Origin: Caulochytrium protostelioides
Taxonomy: Eukaryota; Chytridiomycota; Caulochytriomycetes; Caulochytriales; Caulochytriaceae
Direction of reading: 5' to 3'
NCBI GenBank assembly: GCA_003615045.1
Contig: ML014228.1
Coordinates: forward strand, 1 to 59,865
DNA: 59,865 nucleotides
Shown here: piece after piece, positions 18,941-28,869 of the stretch
How the letters are laid out: every line of letters begins with the position of its first letter
Numbering within the stretch: the first letter of the stretch is position 1
Made by a program: the position numbers and the translations under genes
Notes under the pieces: generated by a model
Database searches by the model: none
Seen by the model: only the letters and a program-made list of their open reading frames with translations
What the model was told of the DNA's origin: nothing

Positions 18941-20216
18941 GACCGCGACCGCGGCTGGCACGCCGTCCGGGCCGACGGCCTTCTCCGCCCCGCCGCCGAC
19001 GAGGCCCGCCCCAGCGCGCGTTTCGCAGGCCCACGCACGACGTTGACCCCTTTTCTTGGTCATCAGCAGCGCGCATGCACAGACCGCGACGACACCGACA
19101 ACGGAGGTGATTGGTTCTTTGTCTTCTGTTGGGTTTCTGACGTCGAATCCCGCCTTGGGGCCGGCCATCACGCTGCCGCCGCCGCCGCCGCCGCCGCCGC
19201 TGCCGACCCTGCAGTTCCGGTCGCTCAGGCAGGGGTCCACGGCGGTCGCCCGCCTTCCGCGTTGACGCGCGGACACCCGACGCGCCTACCCTGCGGGAGA
19301 CCGCGCGTCCGCACGTCCGCACGCCGTCGCTGGCGCGTCCGCACGCCGCCGTCGCACCCCGCGGCCGCTGCCGCCGCCGCCACCGCTGCCGGCGCGTGTG
19401 CCCGAGCGCCACTGACTTCCCGCCGCTCCGGGGGGCCGTCCGCTGCGGAAGGTGCGCGGCGTCGGCGTGCGGGGCGACCGCCCGGCCGTGCTGACGCGTC
19501 CCTCGCCGGCGCCCGTCCCCGCCCCGGCCGGCGGCACGAGAGCCTTCCGACGCCCCCAGGGGGCGTGCGCCGCCGGCCTCGAGTGGTCCCCGGCGCGGCC
19601 GGCGCATCTGACGAGCGCAGGCCTTCCTCGTCTACGGGCCTTCCGCCCTTCCGTACACGCGCGAAGGCGAAGGATCGGCGTCATTCGGCCGCGGGCCGTC
19701 GACGTGAACGAAGACCTGCTGCCGCTGGCACGCCGGCTGCACCGGCGTGCATCTGCGCGTGCTGCTGCCGGCTCATGAGCGCGCGTACCGGCAGGTGGGG
19801 TTGACCGTGAAACCCAGCAGCAACCAGCGCGTCACTGGGCAGGCGCTCACGACCGGACGGTGCACCCACCATCACAAAGGGTCCACGCAAGATCACACGA
19901 CCCCTGCCAGAGACGGACGGCTGCAGGCAGCGCGTGAAGCCTTGTTTCAAAAACGACGGACGGGAGACGCGTGTGTTCACTTAGGCCGTTCGCTCAAGTA
20001 GAAGCCCGCGTGCAGCAGCGTCAGAAAAAAATAAACAAGGGTATGGCCAGGCGATCACGGTCGCTGCACGCTCATTCGCTGTGGTCCGCCCCGCCCGCCC
20101 CTCGTGACTCCGCCACGGCTTTTCGCTCGTCGTCGAGAGGGGACTCGGACGCGGTTCGGCTTATAACGCGGCATCAGCGCGGGTTCTGACGCTGTCGTTC
20201 GTGCACCGTCGCCACC

Positions 20217-21971
20217 ATGCAATCCGTCCACGTCGGCGCGCGGCCCTCGGTGGCCGTCGTCGCGCACGCGCACGCGGACCCGGCTCCGACCCACTACCCG
20301 CTGCACCATACCGCGGTCCTTGTTGCCCCGGGCCCACGGGTCGACGCGAAGCCGACGCCGTCGCCGTCGCTGGTGCCCCACGTCGCAACCGCCCACACGA
20401 CCCCGCTCGCCGCCGTCACCGCCGCCGCCGCGCCGCCCCACGCCGTCCTCGATCACGCCCAGCCGCCGTCCGCCCCCTCACAGGCCTCCTCGGTGACCTC
20501 CGCGTACATGTCCCACCCGTCGTCGGTCGCGTCGTTGTCGTCGCCACAGTCGCCGCACGGCCGCGCCCGATCCGCGTCGCAGAGCAGCGCCCCGCTGCCG
20601 CTCGTCCGCACCCTCGGCAACACCAGCAGCACGTCCAGGCGATCCGGCGCCTCGACGGCCTCCAGCGCGGCCGCGGCCGCGGCGCCCGGTCACGCGGAGC
20701 TTCCACCCCACGCCGCGGACGACGACGCGACCGCCGTGTCCGAGACGGCGGCGGCGTATGGGGGCGGCGCGCCGCGGCCGTCCGGCGAGCGCCACGTGAC
20801 GCATGCCGCGCAGCACGGGGACGGCTCGCCGCTGCACGACCCGGAGGGCGCGTGCGGGACGCCGCCGCAGCAGCGGCTGACGGTGGGCTCGTCGCCGCCG
20901 TGCCGCCCGCAGCACCTGGAGCGCCCGCTGTGGCTGTCGGCGGCGCTCGTGCCGATCTGCCTCTTCAGCGTGTCGATGGCGCTCTTCCTGGGCCTAATCC
21001 TGCTGTGGGCCGTGCGCGACCACGCGGAGCAGTACCGCTCCGACAGCTCCACCATCATCACGCTCAGCGCGATCGGCGCGCAGCACCAGGCCTACTTCAT
21101 CACGCTCGGCACGCTCACGGCGATTCTCTTTGTCGCGAGCCTGATCCTCGACTACAAACTCCGACGCCAGGCGCGGCTCCCGCCGGGCCGGCGCAAGAAG
21201 CGCGAGACCATCATGGCGCGGCTGTCCATCGCGTTCGGCGTCGTCGCCGCGATCGGTCTCATCGGGCTGACGATTGCGAACGTGAACGAGTCCACGGGCA
21301 CGCACTACGCATTTGCTGGCGTGTTTTTCGTGTGCCTCGTGCTGTCGGGCGCCGCGAACGCGAGCGAGATCACCGCCATCAGCCACGACTACCCGCGCCT
21401 GCGCGCCGCGCGCATCAGCAAGTACATGAAGCTGCTCGTCGTCCTGCTCGGCGTCGCCTTCCTCGTCTGCTTCGTGGCGCTCGCGACCGTCTGCGACAAC
21501 GACAGCACCTTCGGCAACCGCTGCAACGCGCAGGACAGCGCCGCCGCCGTCTTTGAGTACCTGCTTGCGTTCGTCTTCGTGCTCTTTACGCTGACGCTCG
21601 TCGTCGACCTGCTGCCCGAGCGCCGCAAGGGCGGCTACGACACCTGGGCCGCGCGCTTCTCCCAGATGACGCCCGCCCAGCGGTTCCGCGAGCGCACGGG
21701 GCTCTCCACCATGACGCTCGTGCCGGCGCCCGCGCCCGACGCCCCCGAGATGGCCCTCACCCGCCCGCACGCCGACAACCGCCCACCATCCCCGGAGATC
21801 GACCCGGAGCTCGGCGCCGTACCCACGCCGCCGCCGCCCCTCGCCGCCGCCACGGCCCTCGCGGCCCACCGCGACGTCGAGGCCGCCCACGCCGGCCACG
21901 CGGGCGCCCCGCTCGCGCCGCCGCCCCATCTGGCCACCACCGCCTCGCCAGCGCGGCCGACGGCTCGGTAA
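20217..21971 (+). CDS. Frag1/DRAM/Sfk1-family membrane protein
   Basis: 584 residues from ATG 20217, which has a near-ideal start context (GCCACCATG). Residues 1-230 are disordered, rich in Ser/Ala/Pro/His. Six spans follow: about 236-265, 291-315, 336-358, 364-386, 403-425 and 446-468. The first loop carries the family hallmark in which a serine-isoleucine-gly segment precedes span 2 (LSAIGAQHQAYFITLGTLTA), and ILDYKLRRQARLP follows span 2. Sfk1 in yeast supports PI4-kinase Stt4 and lipid asymmetry at the plasma membrane; DRAM acts in lysosomes and autophagy; Frag1/PGAP2 acts in GPI-anchor remodelling. The C-terminal 110 residues are Pro/Ala/His-rich. An A-rich run follows the stop at once (21971-21981). 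Confidence 0.8.
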   Translation: MQSVHVGARPSVAVVAHAHADPAPTHYPLHHTAVLVAPGPRVDAKPTPSPSLVPHVATAHTTPLAAVTAAAAPPHAVLDHAQPPSAPSQASSVTSAYMSHPSSVASLSSPQSPHGRARSASQSSAPLPLVRTLGNTSSTSRRSGASTASSAAAAAAPGHAELPPHAADDDATAVSETAAAYGGGAPRPSGERHVTHAAQHGDGSPLHDPEGACGTPPQQRLTVGSSPPCRPQHLERPLWLSAALVPICLFSVSMALFLGLILLWAVRDHAEQYRSDSSTIITLSAIGAQHQAYFITLGTLTAILFVASLILDYKLRRQARLPPGRRKKRETIMARLSIAFGVVAAIGLIGLTIANVNESTGTHYAFAGVFFVCLVLSGAANASEITAISHDYPRLRAARISKYMKLLVVLLGVAFLVCFVALATVCDNDSTFGNRCNAQDSAAAVFEYLLAFVFVLFTLTLVVDLLPERRKGGYDTWAARFSQMTPAQRFRERTGLSTMTLVPAPAPDAPEMALTRPHADNRPPSPEIDPELGAVPTPPPPLAAATALAAHRDVEAAHAGHAGAPLAPPPHLATTASPARPTAR

Positions 21972-22215
21972 AAAAAAAAAAGGAAACTCCCGCGCCCCTG
22001 CTCCGGGGATCCTCCCCGCTCCCTCCTAAGTGATTGCCCGCCCGCCCGCCGCTCGTCTGGCGGGTATAGACGCGGGCGCTTCCCCGACCGCCGCCGCTTT
22101 CCTCGTCCTGGCTGCCGCGCGCCCCCGTTCCGGCCATGCGCATGCGGGGCGGCTCCTCCCAAGTCTCTTTACTTATAGACATCGTGATTCGTACGGACCC
22201 GACGGAGCTGCAGGT

Positions 22216-23856
22216 TCATGTCGGAGAGGCCGGATGCGTCGCCGCATGGGCCGCGTGGGCGTGGTGCTCGTGGCGATGCGACCCGGCGGACCCGCCGCTG
22301 CTGCTGGTGTGGTGGTGGTGGTGCCGGTGGTGGTGGTGGTGGCCCTGGGAGGCCGACCCGCTGCCGCTGCGGTGGTGTCCGCCGCCGCCGCCGCCGCCGG
22401 TGCTGGTGCTGGTGCTGCTGCCGTGGTGGTGGTCGTGGTGGTGGGACGCAGCCGGCGACACGGGCGTGGGCGCGGGTGCCGGTGCCGGTGCCGGCGGGGG
22501 TGGCGGCTGGTGGTGCTGCTGGTGGTGGTGGTGGTCGTAGTAGAAGAGCGTCGTGACGTACTTTTCGCGGTAGCGCGTGGTGCAGGCAACGCCCATGACA
22601 CCGTCGCGGATACTGCAGGTATAGAGGTGGTTGAGGTTCACGTGCTGCGGGACACCCAGGGTGCTGGGGTCGTGGTCGTCGAGCATGGGCGCGTTGAGGA
22701 TGACTTTCTCGAGGTGCGGCGGGAGGTGCGGCGGGGGCTCTTGGGGCAGCTTGGGCGGCGACGCGGCGGCGGCGGCGGCGGCGGCCTGCTCGGCGGCGGC
22801 CTGCTTGCTCCCGCGCAGGATCGACGGCGGCTGCGGCTGGTGCATCGCGCTCAGATATGCCGGGATCTCGTTCGTATACGTCCCGAGCGGGCTGTGCGAG
22901 AGCGGCGGCGTGACGGGCTTGGGGACGTCCCAGTCCGTCTCGCCGAAGCGCGCGAGGTCGTCTAAGCCGTCCTGCTGCTGCTCGCCCGTCTCGTCGGAGA
23001 CCTGGAGGTAGTTCACGAGGTTGCCGTCGGCCTCGCAGGCCACAGGCAGGTCCTCGCTGCACTTCCACTCGTCGTCGACGATGAACTTCAGCATATGCAT
23101 GCCGGGGGGCATGTCGATGACGGCCGTGAAATCGGTCGTGCTTTTGCTCAGCCGGACCTTCTGCTTCCACTGGTTAAACGTGCCCGTGATGTAGACCACA
23201 TGGCCCGCCTGGGCCCAGTTGACCATGATGGGAATCACGTTGCGCGCTTTCGCGTCGCCGCTGCGCAGCCCCGCCAGCGGAGCCAGGCCCGCCGGGCCAA
23301 AGTTGTGCACGATCTTGGAGCTGTTCGAATACGGACGGACGACCCGTGGCACCGGCCGGATGGGGACAGGGGCTGCGATCTCTTGTGGCTGCTGCTGCTG
23401 CTGCTGCTGCTGCGGTGGTGGTGGTGGTGGTGGTGGTGGTGGTGGTGGCGACTGCGGCGATGGCTGTGCTGGCGCGTGGGCCGCCGACGCCGCGGCGGGC
23501 ACCAGCGCCGGCGCTATCGATGCGTCCTGCATGGCGATGTCCTGGCTGCTGACGCGGTGCTGGACGGGCGGCACGTACGTGGACGGCGCGGGCGCCGAGG
23601 CCGGTGCGGGCGGCGCGTCGGAGGGACGGTCTGCCTGCGGTGGCCGCGGCGCGTCGCTGTTCGCAGCGCCGTTCGCGGCGCCGTCCGAGGCGGCGGCGGC
23701 ACCGGCGTCCGGGTGGGCGTGGGCGTGGGCGTGGGCGTGGGCGTGGGCGTGGGCGTGGGGATGCGGCGGCGAGGGCCGCGGCGGGTAGCCGGCGTCGGGG
23801 TATGCGGCGTAGGGCGACGACGGGCCCGGCTGGCCATGCGTGGGCACGTTGCCCAT
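22216..23856 (-). CDS. AMPK/SNF1 complex beta subunit (Sip2/Gal83-like)
   Basis: 546 residues from ATG 23856. This start is chosen because MGNVPTHGQPG is a classic N-myristoylation signal (Gly2) found in AMPK beta; the frame is open upstream to 24180. An Ala/Pro/His-rich region with a His-Ala repeat, a poly-Pro and a poly-Gln run leads to a CBM48 glycogen-binding domain at about 203-287 (VIPIMVNWAQAGHVVYITGT, FNQWKQKVRL, MHMLKFIVDDEWKCSEDLPV). The ASC domain follows at about 310-440 (EIPAYL; LPPHLEKVILNAPML; PQHVNLNHLYTCSIRDGVMG; TTRYREKYVTTLFYYD), the part that bridges the alpha and gamma subunits. In other species the protein ends a few residues after the KYVTT strand; here it continues for about 105 more His/Pro/Gly-rich residues. 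Confidence 0.93.
   Translation of the reverse strand: MGNVPTHGQPGPSSPYAAYPDAGYPPRPSPPHPHAHAHAHAHAHAHAHPDAGAAAASDGAANGAANSDAPRPPQADRPSDAPPAPASAPAPSTYVPPVQHRVSSQDIAMQDASIAPALVPAAASAAHAPAQPSPQSPPPPPPPPPPPPQQQQQQQQPQEIAAPVPIRPVPRVVRPYSNSSKIVHNFGPAGLAPLAGLRSGDAKARNVIPIMVNWAQAGHVVYITGTFNQWKQKVRLSKSTTDFTAVIDMPPGMHMLKFIVDDEWKCSEDLPVACEADGNLVNYLQVSDETGEQQQDGLDDLARFGETDWDVPKPVTPPLSHSPLGTYTNEIPAYLSAMHQPQPPSILRGSKQAAAEQAAAAAAAASPPKLPQEPPPHLPPHLEKVILNAPMLDDHDPSTLGVPQHVNLNHLYTCSIRDGVMGVACTTRYREKYVTTLFYYDHHHHQQHHQPPPPPAPAPAPAPTPVSPAASHHHDHHHGSSTSTSTGGGGGGGHHRSGSGSASQGHHHHHRHHHHHTSSSGGSAGSHRHEHHAHAAHAATHPASPT
23713..23754 (+). repeat. GTGGGC hexamer tandem repeat, 7 copies, coding
   Basis: Seven perfect copies inside the AMPK beta gene; on the minus strand they encode an alternating Ala-His run in the disordered N-terminal part. 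Confidence 0.9.
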
Positions 23857-24509
23857 GGCGGTCGGCGGCAGATCGAGCGAGCGCGACGCGGCAGCAGGTC
23901 TCGACGGCGCGTCAACGCCGGCCATGAAGTGGCCGTTCAGGAAGGCGCGGGTGCCGCGGCGATGGTGCAGCGGCGACGGTGCAGCGGCGACGGTGTAGCG
24001 GCCCGGCCGACGGCGCCGCGCGGCGGCGCGCGTAGCGGCGCTCCGGCACGCCGCGGCAGCCGCGGCCGCCCTCGGAGCGTCCACGGCCGGCGCGGCGCGC
24101 TTTTCGTTGGCGTTGGCCGGATCATACGCGAGCCGCCGGGCGACGGCACGCACGGTGCACGCGCGGGCATCGGCGAGCACGCGCGGGCCGCCGTCGTCGC
24201 CGTCGTCGCCATCGGCTCACTCGCCCCCCGGTCGGCGCGGGCTCCGCCACTTGCCGCGTCCGCCACACACGCCCGTGGCGTCGAGGGCACCGAGAAGGGC
24301 GACGAGCCCGAGAAGGCGATCGCCGCGGCCGTCGACACACGCCCGTGGAGCCGCGGCGCACCGGTGCTTGGGTGTCCCCCCCTTCCGTGCCCTCGTGGCC
24401 TGTCCGTTCAGGGGGCGTCACCCGGTCGACCACGACCCCTTGGTTTGATTGATGGCATCGTTTGCATTGGTGTGTTAGGAAAGGGAAGGGGGTTGGGGGA
24501 GCCGGAGCG
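23857..24509. other. Intergenic: AMPK beta upstream region
   Basis: About 650 bases between two minus-strand genes. The AMPK beta frame stays open up to 24180, but as Arg/Ala-rich sequence without motif. No other gene, no clear TATA element. Confidence 0.5.
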
Positions 24510-25121
24510 TTAACGGTTCATCCGCGTGGTGCGGTTAATGTCGAGCAGCAGCTCCGAGTCGAGCTCGCGCTCGGCAAACAGCACGGTGTGCCAGGTCTTG
24601 CAGTCGAGCACGAAGCCGACAAGGAAGCCGGCAGTGGTGAAGCCGGCCCAGGCAAGGAACCAGTTGTACAGCGGGCACGGCGTCGTCGTGCTGAAGGAGG
24701 CCGGGCAGCCCTTGCCCATCTGGATGATTCCGGCCAGGAAGCCGAAGCCCCAGACGAGCAGCTGCAGAAAGTCGAGGATGGTCTCGGCGGTCAGGATGCG
24801 GCGCGAGGACCACGCTTTGGTGAACACCGACCAGATGTAGATGGCGACGCAGAAGCCGACACAGAGCGGCGTCAGGACGCTCATGATCAGCATCGAGTTG
24901 ACCGTGCTGGTCACGCCGTGCTCGCTGAGGAAGGCCTCCTCGTTGAACAGCTTCGCGAGGAAGAACATGGCGCCAAAGTTGGTCGCCGCCTGGAAGAACC
25001 GTGCCGTGAAGCGGGCCTGCTTCGGGATATAAAAGTTTTTGTTCTCATTGTAGCTCTTGAAGAAACTCGACTTGAGGTCCGTCGCCTTCAGCTTGCGCTG
25101 GATCTCGCTAAAATTGACCAT
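24510..25121 (-). CDS. MARVEL-like four-span membrane protein
   Basis: 203 residues from ATG 25121 (MVNFSEIQRKLKATDLKSSF); the frame upstream to 25202 is low quality and the internal start has a good context. Four spans at about 45-62, 75-103, 117-137 and 155-177. Between spans 3 and 4 is a short luminal loop with two Cys (MGKGCPASFSTTTPCPLYNW), and span 3 is preceded by AETILDFLQLLVWGFGFLAG, which fits fungal MARVEL-domain proteins of the plasma membrane or Golgi. The C-terminus (ERELDSELLLDINRTTRMNR) is cytosolic and charged. Unlike its neighbours it has almost no low-complexity sequence, a sign of strong constraint. MARVEL assignment is by pattern; the exact orthologue is unknown. Confidence 0.65.
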   Translation of the reverse strand: MVNFSEIQRKLKATDLKSSFFKSYNENKNFYIPKQARFTARFFQAATNFGAMFFLAKLFNEEAFLSEHGVTSTVNSMLIMSVLTPLCVGFCVAIYIWSVFTKAWSSRRILTAETILDFLQLLVWGFGFLAGIIQMGKGCPASFSTTTPCPLYNWFLAWAGFTTAGFLVGFVLDCKTWHTVLFAERELDSELLLDINRTTRMNR

Positions 25122-25538
25122 GGTGCCGGTTCCAACGGGCGGGGGATGGGAAGGAGGCGAGTGACTATCAGAAATGGGGGCGTTCTGGAACGAATGATAC
25201 AAGGCGCGGGGCCAATGGAGCGGCGTCTGCTAGAAGAATGAACACCCAGACCGGAATGACGGCCATGCCGATTCGCAAGTGAATGATACCCCGTATCACT
25301 CGCGTCTGATGAATTCATGCGCCCATGAACATGGTCATTTTCATGGCGTGGTCCACGAGGAAAGAATCTGGCCACGTGCACCCGACGCACCGGTGGGCTC
25401 GACGCGCCGCTCCGCTGAGCGCATTCATGCCGACAGCCAAACGACATGAACCCATGCCGCCGGGCGGCGCCGCCCTCGTGCGACATGGCATACCCGCCGA
25501 CGGCGTCGGACGGCTTTCCCCGCAGCGCTCTCGAGGAT

Positions 25539-25581
<43 letters not shown>

Positions 25582-26435
25582 ATCGGCGGGCGGACGGGCG
25601 GCAGCGAGGTGAAGCTCATTGATGAAACTCCGCCGGACATCGAAATAGACTGTCTGGTGATCTCTCCGCACCCGCCGCACTCGTCGCCGCCGCCGTAGGC
25701 CTCCTCGCTGCTGCCCGCCATCAGCCCTGGACACCCTGGCGGCGGGACTCGGCCACTTGGGGAGGTTTTAAGACGATTGCCCATCGATCGCTGGCGACGC
25801 CCCGACACGACGTCGTTGCCACGGCCTGATTGGCCAAGGATGCTATTTCATAAATTTCATAAAAGCTTCCTTCTTTCTATCCAGGCACTCTTCCAGGTCC
25901 TTCATGGATGATAGTAAGCGAGGCGTCAAGGTGGTCGATACGGTATCAAATCCAGCGCTCGCAATAGATCGCACGCGGTATCCCTGGCGCGGACGGTAGT
26001 CGGTCGGTCCACGCGTTGGGCGAGGCCGGTGGCGGGGCCGCGGATGGCAGGCGCCGTGGCGTCCGCGACTGCGCCTCCCACGCGGGCGGGCGGGCGGTCG
26101 TCCCTTTCTCGCGATGGCGAGCGGCGATGGGGGACTTTGGCCGTGGCGGCGGCACCATGTTCAAGGCGCGGGCCTGCCGCGCCGATCGCCGTCCGGTTGG
26201 GCCGCCAAGGCCATCGTGCGCACGTGGCCAGCGCGCGTGGCATCGCCACGTGCCAAGGGTGCAGCGGCGATGCCCGTCGACGCGTCTCGTCCCTCCTGCT
26301 CCTGCTGCTGCTGCTGCTGCCGCCACCCCAGCAGCTCCGGATCGCTCATCATTGTCCGCATCGCATCCAGCGTTCCCTTGCTCAGGATGACGGCGTTCGC
26401 GACTGCCCGCGCGTCCCGAGACCCCCGCCGAGACC
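25122..26435. other. Divergent intergenic region
   Basis: About 1.3 kb between the divergent MARVEL-like (-) and arrestin (+) genes; both promoters must lie here. Contains a GGC run (about 25541-25580) and a local AT-rich patch at 25840-25905 (ATTTCATAAATTTCATAAAAG), unusual for this region. A CTGCTG run lies at 26300-26320. No gene supported. Confidence 0.5.
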
Positions 26436-28451
26436 ATGCCACCATGCGTGTCGCTGCGGCCGCTCCCGTCGTATGAGACGTTCGTGCACGGCTGCTACGG
26501 CGTCGGCCCCGTCTTTGTGCGCGGGCTGGCGACCATCGCGTCGCGGCCGCGGTCGACGGCCCCGCTGCACCTGCAGTCGCTCCGCATCGTGCTGCGCGGC
26601 GACATCGCCGCCACGTGCACCCTGCCGACGCAGATGCTCGAGACTGTCACGTGCACGCGGCTCCTCTTCGAGCGGGTCGTCCACGTCTTCCGCGATCCGT
26701 ATGTCCTCGCCGCCGGGCAGACCCTCGACATCCCCTTCGAGTTCGAGTGGCCCGACGCGCACGCGTCCGTCTCGAGCGCCGTGCCGCGGCTGCACCCGGC
26801 CTCGGGTCGCGTCGTCGGCCGCGCCCACCAGATGTACCCCTACAACGCCGCCATCCGCTACGAAGTCGCGGTCGAGTACGTCGAGACGCGCCTCGTCGAC
26901 AAAGTCTACGCCGCTCTCTTTGGCGCGCCGCCCGATGCCATCGCCGCGGCCGCCGCCGCCCAGCGCGTGCCCACCCGCGTCGCCGCCTCGCTGCACCCCT
27001 TCGACGTCTACGACCCGCGCACCGTGCCCGCGCTCCTGCTGCCGCAGCCGCGCCACTGGCGCTCTGCGCCGGACGCCGAGCCCGCCGAGTACGATGTCGA
27101 GCTCGAGGGGACGACCTTCGGCCCGGGCGACGTCCTCCACTTCGGGTACCGCATCGCCGTGGCGCCCATGGCCCGCGGCGGCGGCGGCGGCGGCGGCGGC
27201 AGCGGCCGTGACGCGGGCACGCCGCGGCCGCCCGTGCGCATCCGCCGCGTCGTGTTCGTCCTGCGGGAGCACCACCTCGTGGGCGAAGCGAACGGCGAGA
27301 GCGTCGGACGCTATCCGCGGCGCGCCCGCGGCTCCCGCGAGCTGCTGCGCTGGCAGCAGGAGGAAGGTCCGGTGGTCCCGCCGCTCGACGGCCGCCGTGG
27401 CGCGGGCGCGGCGGACGCGCGGGCGGCGGGCCGCGGCGGGCCGCCGGCGGAGGCCGTCGAGCTGGCGGAGATGGCGGGCACGCCGTCGCGGCGGCCGTCG
27501 CCGCGGCTGCCGTCGGCGCCGCGCGACGCCGCGAAGCGGGCGGCGGCGCAGGCGCGGCCGTCGTGGGGCTGGGGCTCGGGCGGGTATAGCTGGCGGCAGT
27601 CCGGGTCGGGCGGCGGCGTGTACGCCGAGACGGACGTGGCGCTGCACATCCCGGACCGTGACGCATTCGTGCCGACGACGGCGCGGCCGGGCGACGCGTC
27701 GCTGCTGTCGCTGCCGCTGCGCGGGCCGATGCCGGCGCTCGTCGACGTCAAGCACTCCGTCCAGATCACGCTCCACTTCGACCACGCCGACCCGGTCGTG
27801 CTCGAGTGCGGTGTCACGCTGACGTCCGTCAGCCGCAGCGACTGCCTCGCGCTGCTCGATGCGGACCCGGAGCGCGTCCCGCCGCTCGACTACGACCGCA
27901 TCGTCGGCTCCGCCGGGTGGGTGCCTGCGTACGCGCGCCACGACCCGCGCTGCCCGCCACCGTCGTATCTGCCGCACGGCCGCATGGCGGCGCGGGTTCC
28001 GTGGCGCGCGCTGCTTGACCGCGAAGCGCGTGAAGCCCGAGAAGCTCGCACAGCTTCCGACGCTGCCCGCGCGCGTGAGGCCCGCGAAGCAGCCGGGTCC
28101 ATCCCTGGCGGCGTGCCGCCTCAGACGCGGCACGTCGCCACGCCGGCATCGCCACGACCATCGGGGCCCGCCGCAACCATCGTGTCGCCGGTTCAGATGT
28201 CGAAAGGGCCACCATCGCCGCCTGTGGCGCCCTCCCCTGCCTCGTCCGTGTCCTCGTCGTCCTCGTCGTCCACGATCGCTTCTTCAGTGAGGTTACCCAC
28301 GCGGCAGCAGATTCGGCTAGCGCTGCGGCGGAAGCGGCAGCCGCTGGGCGAAGGCGCTGTCAGTGACAGTGACAGTGATACCTGTGACAGTGATCCATAC
28401 CTACTTTCCTCCTCCTGTGCCTCATCGCAATCGTCGCTCTATTTCTTGTAG
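26436..28451 (+). CDS. Alpha-arrestin-like protein
   Basis: 671 residues from ATG 26436 (MPPCVSLRPLPSYETFVHGC). The N-terminal beta-sandwich shows LHLQSLRIVLRGDIAATCTL, a FERVVHVFRDPYVLAAGQTL strand pair, a typical PFEFEWP block, then YPYNAAIRYEVAVEYVETRL. The second sandwich holds EYDVELEGTTFGPGDVLHFG, IRRVVFVLREHHLV and, after a disordered insert, ALVDVKHSVQITLHFDHADP and VVLECGVTLTSVSRSDCLAL. The closing LPPYD-like PPLDYDRIV is also arrestin-like. Alpha-arrestins are adaptors that bring Rsp5-type ubiquitin ligases to plasma-membrane transporters. No clean PPxY is obvious; the tail has Ser/Asp repeats (SDSDSDTCDSDPY) from a CAGTGA-like DNA repeat. Inserts of Gly and Ala/Arg are unusual for the family. 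Confidence 0.75.
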   Translation: MPPCVSLRPLPSYETFVHGCYGVGPVFVRGLATIASRPRSTAPLHLQSLRIVLRGDIAATCTLPTQMLETVTCTRLLFERVVHVFRDPYVLAAGQTLDIPFEFEWPDAHASVSSAVPRLHPASGRVVGRAHQMYPYNAAIRYEVAVEYVETRLVDKVYAALFGAPPDAIAAAAAAQRVPTRVAASLHPFDVYDPRTVPALLLPQPRHWRSAPDAEPAEYDVELEGTTFGPGDVLHFGYRIAVAPMARGGGGGGGGSGRDAGTPRPPVRIRRVVFVLREHHLVGEANGESVGRYPRRARGSRELLRWQQEEGPVVPPLDGRRGAGAADARAAGRGGPPAEAVELAEMAGTPSRRPSPRLPSAPRDAAKRAAAQARPSWGWGSGGYSWRQSGSGGGVYAETDVALHIPDRDAFVPTTARPGDASLLSLPLRGPMPALVDVKHSVQITLHFDHADPVVLECGVTLTSVSRSDCLALLDADPERVPPLDYDRIVGSAGWVPAYARHDPRCPPPSYLPHGRMAARVPWRALLDREAREAREARTASDAARAREAREAAGSIPGGVPPQTRHVATPASPRPSGPAATIVSPVQMSKGPPSPPVAPSPASSVSSSSSSSTIASSVRLPTRQQIRLALRRKRQPLGEGAVSDSDSDTCDSDPYLLSSSCASSQSSLYFL

Positions 28452-28869
28452 TCGTCAGTCGTCATTAATCGTCTTGCACGGGTCAATCATGGGAAATCGG
28501 AAGCTCTGAAGGAAGCGTCAACGTCACCGCCCCGCGCGCTGTGGCGCAGCCTGTGCTGATCATGGGGCGAGACCCCTCGTTTCCGTCGCCCCGGACGGCA
28601 TCACGCCACGGTCCCAGCGGCGCTCCCGACGCAACGTCTGCCAACCAGCGATGCGTCTTGATCACCGACAAGCATCCCATGCATGAAACTCCGCTCCATA
28701 CCGGATGGGCTGCTTTGTGAAGCTGATGCGTCGAACGTCAGCACTTCGGAACTAGCGCACCGCCTCAACCCTTCGTCAAGCCGATCGTTGCCGCGACGCG
28801 TCGTGGCTCGTCTCCCCGTTGACCGACCCGCCGAGCCGATCGCCGTAGAACACCCGCGCGCGCCGCGCC
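28452..28869. other. Intergenic, about 420 bases
   Basis: Between two plus-strand genes; lower in GC than the coding parts. I see no gene or clear promoter element. Confidence 0.5.

Larger units (their letters stand above)
16870..20216. other. Large divergent intergenic region, no supported gene
   Basis: About 3.3 kb between two divergent genes, the longest gene-free stretch here. The part 17500-18800 is visibly less GC-rich than the core. It holds GCGAT copies (17111-17120), ATGGCG x4 (17709-17732), a pyrimidine-rich run (about 17965-18005), a 7-bp tandem array (18871-18940) and a small inverted repeat (AGTCA...TGACT, about 18784-18803). One minus frame at 17181-17420 reads with more balanced residues (HVKLRKHGSSKRRHIVVKGG) and could be a remnant, but I could not tie it to a family. 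Confidence 0.5.

Noticed and set aside
22030-24513. Frames of 311 and 472 codons on + over AMPK beta
   Set aside because: Poly-Val, poly-Trp and poly-Arg runs made by the reverse of His/Pro codons.
26029-28133. Frames of 597 (+) and 583 (-) codons over the arrestin gene
   Set aside because: Shadows in other frames; the arrestin-fold pattern is only in the frame starting at 26436.
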